Part shown: piece by piece, positions 26,101 to 36,226 of the stretch
Layout of the letters: each line of letters begins with the position of its first letter
How positions within the stretch are numbered: position 1 is the stretch's first letter
Origin: Cruorifilaria tuberocauda
Taxonomy: Eukaryota; Nematoda; Chromadorea; Rhabditida; Onchocercidae
DNA length: 64,000 bases
NCBI GenBank assembly: GCA_013365365.1
Contig: JABVXU010000064.1
Location: forward strand, 1-64,000
Reading direction: 5' to 3'
The notes under the pieces: model-generated
Told to the model about the DNA's origin: nothing
Database searches by the model: none
Seen by the model: only the letters and a program-made list of their open reading frames with translations
Program-made: the position numbers and the translations under genes

Positions 26101-29100
26101 TTTTTCATTCTTTAAATTCTTGTTAACGTAAATGTTCAAAGTAACTGAATTTTTTCATTATTCTCAAGCCATTCTTTGTTGAGTTTAATATATCATGTTA
26201 ATTACTCTTTTTAATTTTAAAATTATCATTTCTGCTCTTAGCAGCAGTGCAGAGGGTAATATCAGTAATATTCATACGATAATTTATTGCATCTTCCAAG
26301 TTTATTACTTCTTGTAATTTTCAAATTCCCATTACAGTACTCATACCACTAGTTTACTCATCGTTTTACATGTTGTAACGCGTATACATATATCCATTCC
26401 AACACCCGTTATCGTTATTCTTTCAAAAACTGTTCAGAATTCTTAGGTGCAGATTGTGATTGTGAAGCTGACGTGATGCTGCTAATCGTGTAAAATGCAG
26501 TAAAGAAAACCGACACACATGGTTTTGTGCCACCGGCATCATTGCTACAAATATTATTTCATCTGTTATTACTGCAGAATTCCTTCCTTTCGTTAGCTAA
26601 ATTCTTTTCCAATTTTTTCGTATGTATTATTCCTAGGCAGCGTTATGGTATTCGGGACAGTATTAAGTTTAACGACAACACTTTCTTTATCGTGCCTTTA
26701 TGGACCGCCATATTGTATCAACGGAAGTAACTTTTTTTTTTTAATATGTTCCATTTTCTGTGCCTTTAATTTCTAATTTTTATAAATCTAAATAAAGAAA
26801 AGTAGAGGGGTTATAAAGGAGGATTAATCAGTAGATCGGATAAAATATAACTTTTGAGGAAGAGAGAGAGAGAGAATTTGAAAGTCTTCATTTCACCTTT
26901 GATATTGAGTTGGATTCTATCGATGATAACTGATATTGTAGATTTTCATTTTGTAAAGAAGTGAATATTGAGAATGAACTGTATAGAATCTTTGATACTG
27001 CCTTTTACTGTAACGGTCATACTTCGTTGGGTTGTAAATCAAAATCTGTAAACTCTCAGTGGGAAAAGGAGACTTGAAATAGTGATTTACGAGGTCGTTC
27101 TTCTCGACCTCGTTAATATTTACGCTTTTTCTTATCCATTGCTGTAATGACTGTGCAGTGCAGTAAATATTCAGAGTACAATTAAATGATATCTAATTAT
27201 GTCAAATCTGAGGATACTCTTGGTAGCGGCATGAAAATTGCGTTTTGCGATAAGGATCGGAAAATTATTTTTGTATGATTTAAATCATACGAAAAAAACC
27301 GTTTTTATACGCTTTCTGAGTACCACATAACATTCCTTTTCCAAATGTGTTATTATAACTTTAAATTTATTATTTGGTTTAAAAAAAGGTTTTTTTTAAA
27401 AGCAAATGAAAATTTATTTACAAAGAGCAAATTTGAGAAAATTTTGGCTATTAGTTATTAAGACTATATGCAGTTTAATACTCTGAGATTAAGTATAATT
27501 TTTCTTTCAGCACTGCCTTCATATCCACCGCCAATTATCGAACATGGACATTCCAATCAAACATTAATGGTTGGTGCTTCAGCAGTATTACCTTGTGCAG
27601 CAAGCGGACGCAGTATTCCTCAAATTAGTTGGTTGAAAAATGGCGAACAAATTGATCTAGAAGATACGAACTTTGAAACACGTTTCAAGCAACTTTCTTC
27701 CGGATCACTGCAGATTGATGAGTTGAAGTAAGAGATTTCATAATTGAACCCGTTACAGGGGTGTAATGTTGTGTTGATTTGCGAATGGATTTCTTTTTCA
27801 TTTAATTTAAATCATAATCTAAGCATTTTGCATGCATAAATTAGCGAATTTCTCAAATTAGGAGCTAAATTTGAAACATAAATTTGCAGGAAGAGCGATA
27901 CCGGTGTTTATACATGTCGAGCACGTAATCAAGACGGTGAATCTACATGGACGGCATCTCTAATTGTTGAAGGTTGTGATCTTTTCAAGGTTTTTTGTTA
28001 AATAAAGTGCAAATCTTCGACGAAAAGAAAAAGAGCAAGGACAACAACTGTCATATAAATTATTTTGTGCTGTTTCACTCATATCAATTTTTTGTTTTGT
28101 TTTATTGTGTCAGGCTTAGTTGCATATAATTTGCAGAACACACTAATCCATCGGTTACATTTACTCGTATGCCAAATTTGTCCGCTTTCCCATCTGCACC
28201 GGGCAAACCATCGCTACAAAATGTTACTGAAGATGGCGTTGATCTGGAATGGACTGTTCCAGAAAGAAGTGGCGTTGCTGTGGTCAATGGCTATCTTTTG
28301 CAGTATTTCAGTCCAGAAATGGGCCAAGTGCGTCTTGCTTCTTTGAAAGTGAAAGACTAGTTATGGTGGTTTTACGATTAATTGCAACAGTTTGATTTCA
28401 CTTTCACAAATAACATCGTTTACGGTTAAAATTTGAAACTTTTTTCTCAGACTTGGTTCAATGTCCCTGACTACATCTCTGGTCCAAGATATCAGCTGAG
28501 GAACTTGAAACCTTCACATTCGTATATTTTCATCGTTCGTGCAGAAAATTCTGAAGGTATTGGTCCACCATCGCCAATGAGTGATGCTATTCAAACTAAG
28601 CCACAGAAAGAACAAAGTAAGTACTTGTTAGAAAAGGACATGACAGTTCTTTTCCTTTGGAAGGTATTAATTTTTATGGTGACAACTGAATTACAGAAAT
28701 CGTCATTTTTTTCGAAAATTTAATGATTTGTTGTATTGGCATGAGCAAGCTAGCAGCTCACATTTGTTGGAAAGAATGATAGACAGTAAATATTTAAAAG
28801 TTTAAACGGAGTTGATAGTGTGTTTGACAAAAAGGAGATGTGAAAAGAGTTTTATTATACTCTTTTTGTGAAGCGTTTATGTACATTATGATTCACTGAA
28901 GCGTGATGAGGGGTGATAAAAGTTTTAGGTGAGCGTGAAATGACAAGTGCAGATATGGATTTGGACACTGCTCGAGAACGGATTGCCTCAGAACAGCTGA
29001 TCAAATTAGATGAAGCAACAACCGTCAATGCTACAGCCGTGAAATTAAGTTGGAAGGTAAAATTGTGCGGATGCAGTATTATCACTAAAAAAAGACCGTT

Positions 29101-32100
29101 AAAATTATCCAAAGGATGTTATCATTGTCCTTCGTTATCGGTATTGGTCAATAATTTATTATTATTTTAAAACGAAAATATTCGGTTTCTCCACGTAAAA
29201 TAGAGAAGTATGTTTTTTATACTGTATTAAATTGCAGCGTCGAAGGAATGAACCATTAGTGGAAGGTTATTACATAAAATGGAGAGCGGTACCAACAACA
29301 TCAGGTCAAAAACAGACTGGATCTAGCGGCACTGATAGCCACTGGGTGAATATCTCCAAACCAAACATTGATACTTACATCGTGAATGGCTTACGTCCTT
29401 TTAAAAATTACGAGTTTTTTGTGATTCCATATCACAAAACTGTTCAAGGTATGCCGAGCAACTCCTTGAATGGAGCTACAAGCGAAGCTTGTAAGTTTCA
29501 CTTTATCATCCTACTGTTTTTTTATAAAAAGAGTGAGAAGAATAGTAATGTTTACATGGTGATCAACTTCTAAAAAAACATTTGTGGAATGAGTATCATT
29601 AATCTTAAAATATGAAGTTAAATATAATCTCAACCTATAGCATGTCATATAAAACATAGCATTTCTTTAATTAATGTTACAAGTTTTTCTTTTGAAAAAT
29701 ACTAATATCGCTTCTAAAAGTTGCAAGTAATGATTTGTTTCAAAATAATGCAAGAAATGTTAGAAAAAAAGTGAATTTATATAACTCAAAAATAAGCACC
29801 GTTTGCACTTATTAACTGAGTTTGAAAAGTAGACTTTTGATACCGTCAAGTAAGTCCTGTTTTTTACCAATTATTGGTTGAAGTCCAATTGAAAACATAG
29901 TTTTTGCATTTCCTCTCTAAGAATGTAATCAGTTATTGAGTCCGATATTGAAATCTGTGATTTTGTTAATCAGTGATATCATACTTGCAATAATTGCAGC
30001 ACCTACTTCGCCTCCAACAGATGTGCGTGTTCGAATGATGAATTTAACGACGTTAAGAATTTCGTGGCGCCCACCACCTGCGGATGGAATAAATGGGATT
30101 CTAAAGGGTTTTCAAGTTAGTTCTAGATTTACTTTCTATTAATATCATTTTTTGTTCCGATTAGCTTAAACCAAATTTTTTGCTTGCAGATTATCGTGCT
30201 AGGTAGTGGTGCTAAATATAACCGAAACATTACAACAAATGAACGTGCGGCAAGCGTTACGTTATTTCATCTAATACCTGAGATGACCTATGGAGTTAAA
30301 GTTGCAGCACGAAGTAACGCTGGTGTTGGAGTTTATCATGGACTTGAAGCCGTTACGATGAGTAAGATATTTGATTCTGGAAAGGACGAAGATTTTAATT
30401 CTGAATTGCGATATGTTGTTGAGATTTTATTTTACTTTTTATGTAGTCAGAAAAAACCTAATTATTTAGATGAAGCAACTCTGCGGGAACACATTCAGTT
30501 AATGAGTGGGATTTCGTCCGGTGATCGTTTACTGCATGTTATCAAAAGACCTTGGTTTATTGCTACAGCCGGCGTATTGATATGGATTACATTCATCGCT
30601 CTCATCACTTTTATGTGGTGGAGATGGCGAAAATCGAAGGGCAAAGCTGCTGGTTTGTTAGCATTGTTTTTGCTGATTACTCTTTCCTCAATCTGTCATT
30701 ATTAAATAAAATATGTATAACTTGATGGCTGTTTTTGAATTCTAATTACTTATTTCACATATTTAAACGCTAAAAACTTCATATCCATTCGGTTTCGATT
30801 TTTCTGCCAGTCTTTAACTTTTTTTCGGATGATTTTCTCGTGATTAAGTGAAGAATCTGGTTTATCGATGATAAAATTAATTTAATTCACAAAAAATAAA
30901 TAGCATCAATCATAAACTAATATTCCGTAATATGAAATCTTTCAAATTTGACAGATGCACTTTTGTTTTTCAGCTCGATTAGGTATGCCATTTATTAAAA
31001 TCAATGATGGCAGTGTTCATCTGACAGCACGAGATGCGTTGTGGATGGATCATCCAAATTTTAATTCAGCACAGCGTTCACTTTTAAATAGTTCTATAAA
31101 CGGTGCACATTGTAACGGTCCGCCTATTTACACACAAACTCCACATCAAACCGATTTTTATATGAATGGCCAGATATTACACCGTGATACGTCGGCACAT
31201 ATGCTGGGAACTATGGATCGAGCTCAGTCACCCAATCATTATCATTATGCTGCGCTTACTGCTGGCGGTGCATCTAGTTTATCAACATTCCATGGTGGTC
31301 ATCAAGTTCTAGTTAGTTTTGATGCAATTTGTTTATATTGTTTTTATACATTTTTCTTGCAGCAACTTCTTATATCCTCTTCATAAAACGGTTTTAATAA
31401 AACCTTATAAAGTTTCAGTTGTTTCTTTGTAGCCAAGGAAACCAGAATTTTGAAAATTCTGTTCATTGATAAGTTAGCCATACCTATGCATTCGATTACT
31501 AGAAATCGATAACTCTTAGTCATTTATTATTTAGAAACATAATTTATTGTAGGATGATCCTTCTCCGTATGCAACGACTACTCTAGTGATGGGCAACAGG
31601 CAGAGATGGTTAAAAGATCATATGCTTCGGGCTCCGATGCCTCCTTCCAATCCGGTCCCTTCTGCCCCTCCACTGCGCTTCAAGGAGAGCGGAAAACATC
31701 ATAATACTACACATAATACATTGGGCGAACGACGTTCTCCTTTTATTGATGACAAAATGCGCTCTGTTAGCCATCATCATTCGGGAAGCCCACCGCATAC
31801 TGACGTTTCTTATGTACAGTCGTCGGATGGTACTGGAGGTATATCGTTTCTTGATGTTGTTTACCTATTAAAAAAATAAGTTATGCGCGTTTTTATACTG
31901 TCTTATGTGGCCATACGTATGCTTGTGGATACTTGTCACATTTTTCACTACCTAATTTTATAGATTTAGATCAGATTTCTGCGAGAGAATGAATGTTTTT
32001 GAAGATTTATGATGTAACAATGATTTCAGGAAGTTCGAATGGACGAAATAAAGGAGGTACCCTGAATGGAAAGAGAAGTCCACCGAAGCAGACATTGCTC

Positions 32101-35100
32101 GATATGATACCTCCACCTCCACCAAATGCTCCTCCTTCTGATGTTCAGAGCGACACAGTACGTTTATTTTCGAAAGTATTGAACATAGAAGTTGCAATTT
32201 CTTGACTTATTTGCCATGCTATTATTTCCACTGGTCTTATTACTTATACTTCTACTGGTTTATTTTTATATTTCCACTGGTTTTATTACTTTTTACTATT
32301 TCCACTGGTTTTATTACTTTTTACTATTTCCACTATTACTTTTATTATTCACCATTACTATTACTTTTTAATTTAACCGGTTTTATTACCAGCTTTCATA
32401 TTATATTGTTGTGAAAGTTTTTTAGTCGAGTAGTTTATTATTTCGTAGACAAATATTATAAAAGTTTATTTCTTATGAAAAATTAGTGGCAATATTACAT
32501 GACAGTTACAATTTCAATAGTTGAGAATTTACTCCTGATTATTATCGGTTGCAATGTTTAAAAAGAAGTTAATTGAGTAACGAGTGCTTAGTAGACGCTT
32601 CATTTGAGTAACGGTGGAACCTTTTTGCTGAGTAGTGAGACTGCTTCCCTCTTTAGCATTAAGTAAATAAAGATATATTTCCTTGTTGAGCGATATATGA
32701 GGAAAGAATCGTCTAGGCGTACAGTCTATCAATGACAAACGCAGACATGTAATAGGTAAGCCATTAGTTAAGCAGCGATCATGTGCTTTGGAGAGAAAGA
32801 TGATGTTAAAAAGTCGAAGCTAATGAAGTTAACGGCTAAATAGTACTTCTGTACACAGACGCCTTATATTACAAAAGTTATTTTTTCCCGACATTCCCAA
32901 CTATCAATATCTTCGTTATTATTTGTTTTTGTTGGAACTTGTCGTTTTGTTTTTCTAGGAGTTTATTGCTGCTTTGTAGCTTCTAGTTCATTATGCTATG
33001 GCTGATTTGTCGTCGATTTCCTGTGAGTACAGTATATTCACTGATTTGTTGATGAACTTTTCGTATGGCAATTTTTGTCAGGCATCACACGGTCGTGGAC
33101 CACTAGAGGTCGACAGTACTGTTTCTGATGCATGAGATTAGAATTTGGCATTGGCTTTAAATGTTATGATTTCCAACTTTCTTTTGTACTATTTTCGTCA
33201 GGCATAATTTTGAAGTGATAATAGCGAATGAGAAAATATTTTTCTTTTTATTTTCTTTTTATTCCTCCTAAATTTGGTCGATTCGCTAATTTCTTCGATA
33301 AAAGATGATTGATTGTGAAGCGCTATCAGTGGTGCTAAAACTTTCTGCTGAATTTCCGAAATGTTTAAATCAATCACTTCGATTTCCTTACACGAAAATA
33401 AAACTTCCTAACTTTGTTGATTCGCTAGATGAGCTGCTAAACTTACAGTTGTTGAATCCGTCCTTTCTTTATTTGATCTAGTAGTTTGTGCTGCTGAATT
33501 TTTTCTTCTCGTTTAACAGTATAATATTGTGTTGATATTTGCAGTAGAAATACAAATATTTTCTTTTGCTGTGATCATTTGTTACATATCCTGTTCAACG
33601 ATAGTTAAAACAAGGGTTGTTTTCACAAAAATTCTATTCGCTATTCGAGTATATGGTAAGTCTGGCATTCGTTCCTCAGGTTCTTGTTATAGAATGTATA
33701 AAGTCTATTGTTCTTTTTCTTTAATAATTTTCTTCGAATATGTGGTTGATCCATGACTACTTAATTTGGGTTGTTTCATTGTAAGGATAGAATTTCTTAC
33801 TAGCATATTGTTTTTGTATTTGCTTTTTATAAACTTCCATCCATTATTGAAGGATTGGCTTCTAGCTTCTTTGTTCATTTGTACTAATTCTAACAATTGT
33901 CGGAATATAGTCACTGACAAGTTTTTTTTTTGTTCATAAATTTTCTGTAGTATTCAAATGGGTAACTAACCTTCTACAGAAGTTATGATACTGCAATGTT
34001 CAAAATTCCACTAATTGTTTTCCCTTGTCGGAGTATCCCTTTAATTGCTGTTGTTGTTTCGTAACCCCGATCATTACGTTTAGTAGATTGTAACTCGGCA
34101 TATAATAATTTTTTTTGTTATAAAGACTATCCGAATTTTCCAATTCAAACCTCCCTAAGAGCTATTAGAGCTTCCCTTTCAGTAGGGCATTAAATAATTT
34201 AATTTCTAAACGCTCAGCGTTTGGCTTAGAGCTTAAAAAGCTTAGAAATCGATTGCGATATCGAAACTGTTCAAAATTTAGCTCCACATTTTTGAGTCAC
34301 AGCTAAATGTTGGTAATTGTAATTGTGGTATGTTTAGTGTTCTTATGGAGCCCTTCTAAGTATTTCTTGAGGATAAGTTAGGTCTTGAAACATGTATCCG
34401 GGATTTGGGAGATGACTGGTTAACTTTTAGTCATTCTTATATAAAATAGTTGTATCTCCCTTGATTTTAATCTTAAAATACCTTTTTCTTGATCGTCCAT
34501 TTCCATATAAATTCCCTTTTTCTTTAATGCATTTGTAGTTTCTTGAATATAATCAAGCCAGTTAATAAATTCAAGAATACCACAATATCTTACTTATCCC
34601 TCCACAATTCGTTTTCGAATTTCGTTTAACTGACACATTTTTTCAATAATTACTGACTGATTAGCAAAAAATTGAATTCTTCTATTCTCTCGAGGACTCA
34701 AGCGAGTTGATGATATCCTGATTGGTGACACTGAAATATCTGTGAAGGTTCTGAACCAGATAAATGCAATATTAGATGATAATTATAATATCAGTAACGA
34801 GGATTTCTTTAGATTATTAGTAACTAAAACAATCGTTGTAGTATTTGAACGGAAATCAGTAAGAAGTTGATTAAGCCGTGCGGATCAGAAGGATATCGTT
34901 GATGAAAATACTCCGTTTGTGTGGATGAGAGCCTTTTTGTGAGTAGTGAAACCACCTCTTTCTTTAGCAGTAAGTAACTGTGTGTGTGTATACCTCTATC
35001 CTCCCTTTGTTTGTTGGACGATACATGAACAAAAAATTGTCTAGACATACAACAGATACAGTTGTGTTGACATACAAGAGAAAGTCAATAGTAAATCATG

Positions 35101-36226
35101 TAGACATACAATAGATGAGCCCGTGGGAATTAACGATCTTACCATTTTAAGAGAAAGTGGTAGAAGAGTGATTTCTGTAATAAAGTATGACTACAACAGT
35201 GCTTTATGTGTAGATACTTTTTACATTACAATATCTGTTTTTCCCAACACATTTTTTTAATTTAAGCACTCAAAAGAAATGGTGGATTCACCTGTTAGTC
35301 ATCTTATGGATGTTAACGAACACTACGATGCTGTCTCCGATGCACTGTTGTTCGATAATGAAACAAGGCACATACACGAGAAGCCCAGCCTAGCAAATAC
35401 CAGGCCAAACAGTCGGAACAGATTAAGTAATATTTGTTTCCTGATTTCGTTTCATCTTGCTTTTGTTAATCTGCAAAATCTTACATTTTACATTTTTTGC
35501 TTATATAACTACTTGTATATCAGTTTTGAAGGAATTTGAAGGGTTGTTTTTTTTCATGAGAATGACAGAAACAAAACAAAAAAAATTTTAAGATCATCGA
35601 AGTGGAGCAGTGGTGGGTAATTGCGGTGGAGGTCAAGAAGACGATGATAGTCAGAGGTCTTCACTGATGAACGATAATCGATCAGCATTTTGTTCGTCTT
35701 CAGAAGCTGACGAAGAAAATTCAGGAGAAGATGATCGTATTCGAAGATCTTCAAGTCGTGTTGATCGTTCCCAAAGTCCAGAATATGCTGCCCATCGACC
35801 ATCACAACCCTGTATGGGTGTTAGTGCTTCAGCGCTTACTCAAAGTTCATGTAAGTTTAATCAGCGTTAAATGTCATGTAGCTTTTTCTCTAAAAGAAAG
35901 TCTAAAAAAAGAAATGAAGGGAAAGAAAATGGTTCTTTTTTTTCGTTCCATCAAAAGGTGTAAGTAATTCCTGAACACGGAGCGGATGTCGGTGTTCCAT
36001 ATTTTTATTAGCTAGCACAATATCTTGAGCAATCGTGCGGAATTTCTGAGGGATCAAAATTTTTCAACTGTGATATCTGCTATTTGCTTAAAGAGAAAAC
36101 GCATTGTATCGTCTTTCTGCCATTTCACTACTGTTCTTATTTATTTCAGATGATGGATTATCAGCAGTGCGTTCTTCGAGTCGTTTGAAATCGATGTCTC
36201 GAAACTGTAAAAAAGATCTGGTCTAG
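12068..36226 (+). CDS. sax-3: SAX-3/Roundabout axon-guidance receptor, 23 exons
   Basis: Robo-family receptor. In animals Robo binds Slit at the growth-cone membrane and signals repulsion. Exons: 12068-12224, 15901-16110, 16693-16829, 17007-17159, 17318-17425, 17830-17993, 18172-18385, 18504-18675, 27511-27727, 27890-27972, 28137-28327, 28451-28616, 28929-29056, 29238-29490, 30000-30115, 30190-30361, 30470-30652, 30974-31311, 31553-31838, 32030-32157, 35267-35426, 35593-35850, 36150-36226. All phases join, giving 1,356 aa (C. elegans SAX-3 is about 1,270). Order: signal peptide 1-48; Ig1 57-158; Ig2 163-255; Ig3 255-340; Ig4 342-435; Ig5 442-538; FN3 550-655, 685-784 and 786-880; membrane segment 909-931; cytoplasmic tail with a Robo-type SPYATT motif (Tyr1060) and a proline run (1176-1185). 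The 5 Ig + 3 FN3 order is diagnostic. Exons 21 and 22 use unusual TTTAAG acceptors, so the C-terminus is less certain than the ectodomain. Confidence 0.93.
15104..15130. repeat. (GA)n microsatellite in sax-3 intron 1
   Basis: Short GA run followed by AAGGGAGAGG. A second, similar tract follows about 180 bases downstream. Confidence 0.85.
15281..15316. repeat. (GA)n and poly-A tract in sax-3 intron 1
   Basis: A GA run ending in a nine-A homopolymer. Confidence 0.85.
23114..23166. repeat. (AGC/AGT)n triplet repeat
   Basis: About 17 triplets alternating between AGC and AGT in sax-3 intron 8. In one frame it would encode Ala/Val runs, but it sits in an open frame without other protein-like features. 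Confidence 0.9.
23600..23683. repeat. (CA)n/(CATA)n microsatellite
   Basis: About 80 bases of CA units with TA and GA interruptions in sax-3 intron 8. Confidence 0.9.
24648..24673. repeat. Perfect 11-bp hairpin in sax-3 intron 8
   Basis: The arms CACAATTTTCC and GGAAAATTGTG flank the four-base loop CCCT with no mismatch. Confidence 0.8.
27089..27113. repeat. GC-rich 9-bp hairpin upstream of sax-3 exon 9
   Basis: ACGAGGTCG, the loop TTCTTCT, then CGACCTCGT. The stem is perfect and unusually GC-rich for this intron. It lies about 400 bases before the Ig5 exon. Confidence 0.8.
27273..27290. repeat. 18-bp perfect palindrome
   Basis: GTATGATTTAAATCATAC reads identically on both strands and is flanked by T and A runs that nearly extend the symmetry. 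This form suits binding by a dimeric transcription factor, but no factor can be named. Confidence 0.75.
28137..30361 (+). other. sax-3: sax-3 exons 11-16: three fibronectin type III domains
   Basis: FN3-1 (exons 11-12) begins at [18 protein letters not shown] and ends near [10 protein letters not shown]3-2 (exons 13-14) contains LSWK, the strand-C YYIKWRAV and the [16 protein letters not shown] loop. FN3-3 (exons 15-16) has the SPPTDV start, ISWRPPP, and a [16 protein letters not shown] strand F/G. Exon 16 ends ATG A|GTAAGA, phase 1. Confidence 0.88.
30470..30652 (+). CDS. sax-3: sax-3 exon 17: juxtamembrane and transmembrane exon
   Basis: The acceptor TTATTTAG|ATGAAG completes Asn881 and continues [10 protein letters not shown] hydrophobic segment (about 909-931, WFIATAG...TFMWW) is followed by an Arg/Lys stop-transfer sequence. 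Two nearer AG sites (after 30446 and 30450) both run into stops when joined to the exon 16 donor, so 30470 is the only consistent acceptor. The donor is GCTG|GTTTGT, phase 1. Confidence 0.85.
32224..32395. repeat. Tandem repeat, ~30-bp unit
   Basis: Repeats of a TTTCCACTGGTTTTATTACT-type unit, two nearly identical copies at the centre (about 32,270-32,330) and degraded copies at both sides. It starts about 65 bases after the donor of sax-3 exon 20. Confidence 0.85.
32540..32900. repeat. Diverged dispersed repeat, copy A
   Basis: By eye this resembles 34,830-35,255 in the same order: a GAAGTT(A/G)ATT box, CCTTTTTG(C)TGAGTAGTGA, CTTTAGCA(T/G)TAAGTAA, a TCGTCTAG/TTGTCTAG box, and a distal TTTTTCCC(G/A)ACA box. 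The minus-strand translations also share an RRFF/RQFF...LTxxxxSTxT pattern. It may be one of two LTRs or a fragment of a repeat family. Confidence 0.5.
33082..33135 (+). CDS. sax-3: Candidate alternative last exon of sax-3
   Basis: An acceptor ATTTTTGTCAG opens a phase-0 reading of 17 residues ([17 protein letters not shown]) ended by TGA, and exon 20 ends in phase 0. Joining them would give a 1,209-residue receptor that keeps the tyrosine and proline motifs but lacks the acidic Ser-rich end. The short peptide is compositionally normal, unlike the surrounding intron. It is too short for homology and could be chance. Confidence 0.35.
   Translation, partial: ASHGRGPLEVDSTVSDA
34679..34867 (+). 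pseudogene. Decayed reverse-transcriptase-like fragment
   Basis: A 63-codon stop-free stretch contains [10 protein letters not shown] followed by about 12 residues and then [14 protein letters not shown]. This layout resembles the catalytic (Y/F)xDDILI block and the following segment of Ty3/gypsy-type LTR retroelement reverse transcriptases. The aromatic residue before the Asp pair is replaced by Arg, and stops lie on both sides, so it is not functional. The assignment rests on a short motif only. Confidence 0.4.
34830..35255. repeat. Diverged dispersed repeat, copy B
   Basis: Second copy of the repeat at 32,540-32,900, in the same orientation and about 2.3 kb downstream. It includes a short TG run at 34,980-34,988 absent from copy A, and two tandem TAGACATACAA-like boxes. 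It ends about ten bases before the exon 21 acceptor. Confidence 0.5.

Larger units (their letters stand above)
18676..27510 (+). other. sax-3 intron 8 (8.8 kb)
   Basis: By far the largest intron, between the Ig4 and Ig5 exons, with a GTAAGT donor and a TTTCTTTCAG acceptor. It contains a less AT-rich stretch at about 22,830-23,460, a CAG/TAG triplet repeat, a CA repeat, and hairpins at 24,648, 27,089 and 27,273. Short open frames inside show no known domain. It may hold enhancers or an internal promoter, but I see no direct evidence of a nested gene. Confidence 0.75.
15901..27972 (+). other. sax-3: sax-3 exons 2-10: five immunoglobulin domains
   Basis: Each Ig domain shows the usual pattern of a strand-B Cys, a strand-C Trp and a strand-F YxC (AGEYIC, AGFYQC, EGNYVC, TGVYTC type). 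Ig1 spans exons 2-3 and is followed by an Arg-rich linker with DDFRIRPRP, conserved in Robo proteins. Ig1 and Ig2 are the Slit-binding part in studied family members. An 8.8 kb intron (18676-27510) separates Ig4 from Ig5. Confidence 0.9.
32158..35266 (+). other. sax-3 intron 20 with repeat and retroelement debris
   Basis: A 3.1 kb intron between the proline-motif exon and the C-terminal exons. In order it holds a 30-bp tandem repeat (about 32,224-32,395), a diverged repeat copy (about 32,540-32,900), a candidate alternative last exon (33,082-33,135), a reverse-transcriptase-like open stretch (34,679-34,867) and a second copy of the diverged repeat (about 34,830-35,255) ending just before the acceptor. 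Confidence 0.65.
30974..36226 (+). other. sax-3: sax-3 exons 18-23: cytoplasmic tail
   Basis: The tail is about 425 residues, His/Ser/Pro-rich and probably disordered. Recognisable short motifs are a Robo conserved tyrosine motif [10 protein letters not shown] (Tyr1060; a proposed Abl target in Robo) and [14 protein letters not shown] (1172-1185), resembling the proline motifs that recruit Ena/VASP or SH3 proteins. The last exons encode an acidic Ser-rich tail ending CKKDLV and a TAG stop at 36224-36226. Confidence 0.78.

Noticed and set aside
30447..30469. Nearer acceptors (after 30,446 and 30,450) for the sax-3 membrane exon
   Set aside because: Both give an in-frame stop within eight codons when joined to the exon 16 donor; the acceptor at 30,469/30,470 restores the frame.
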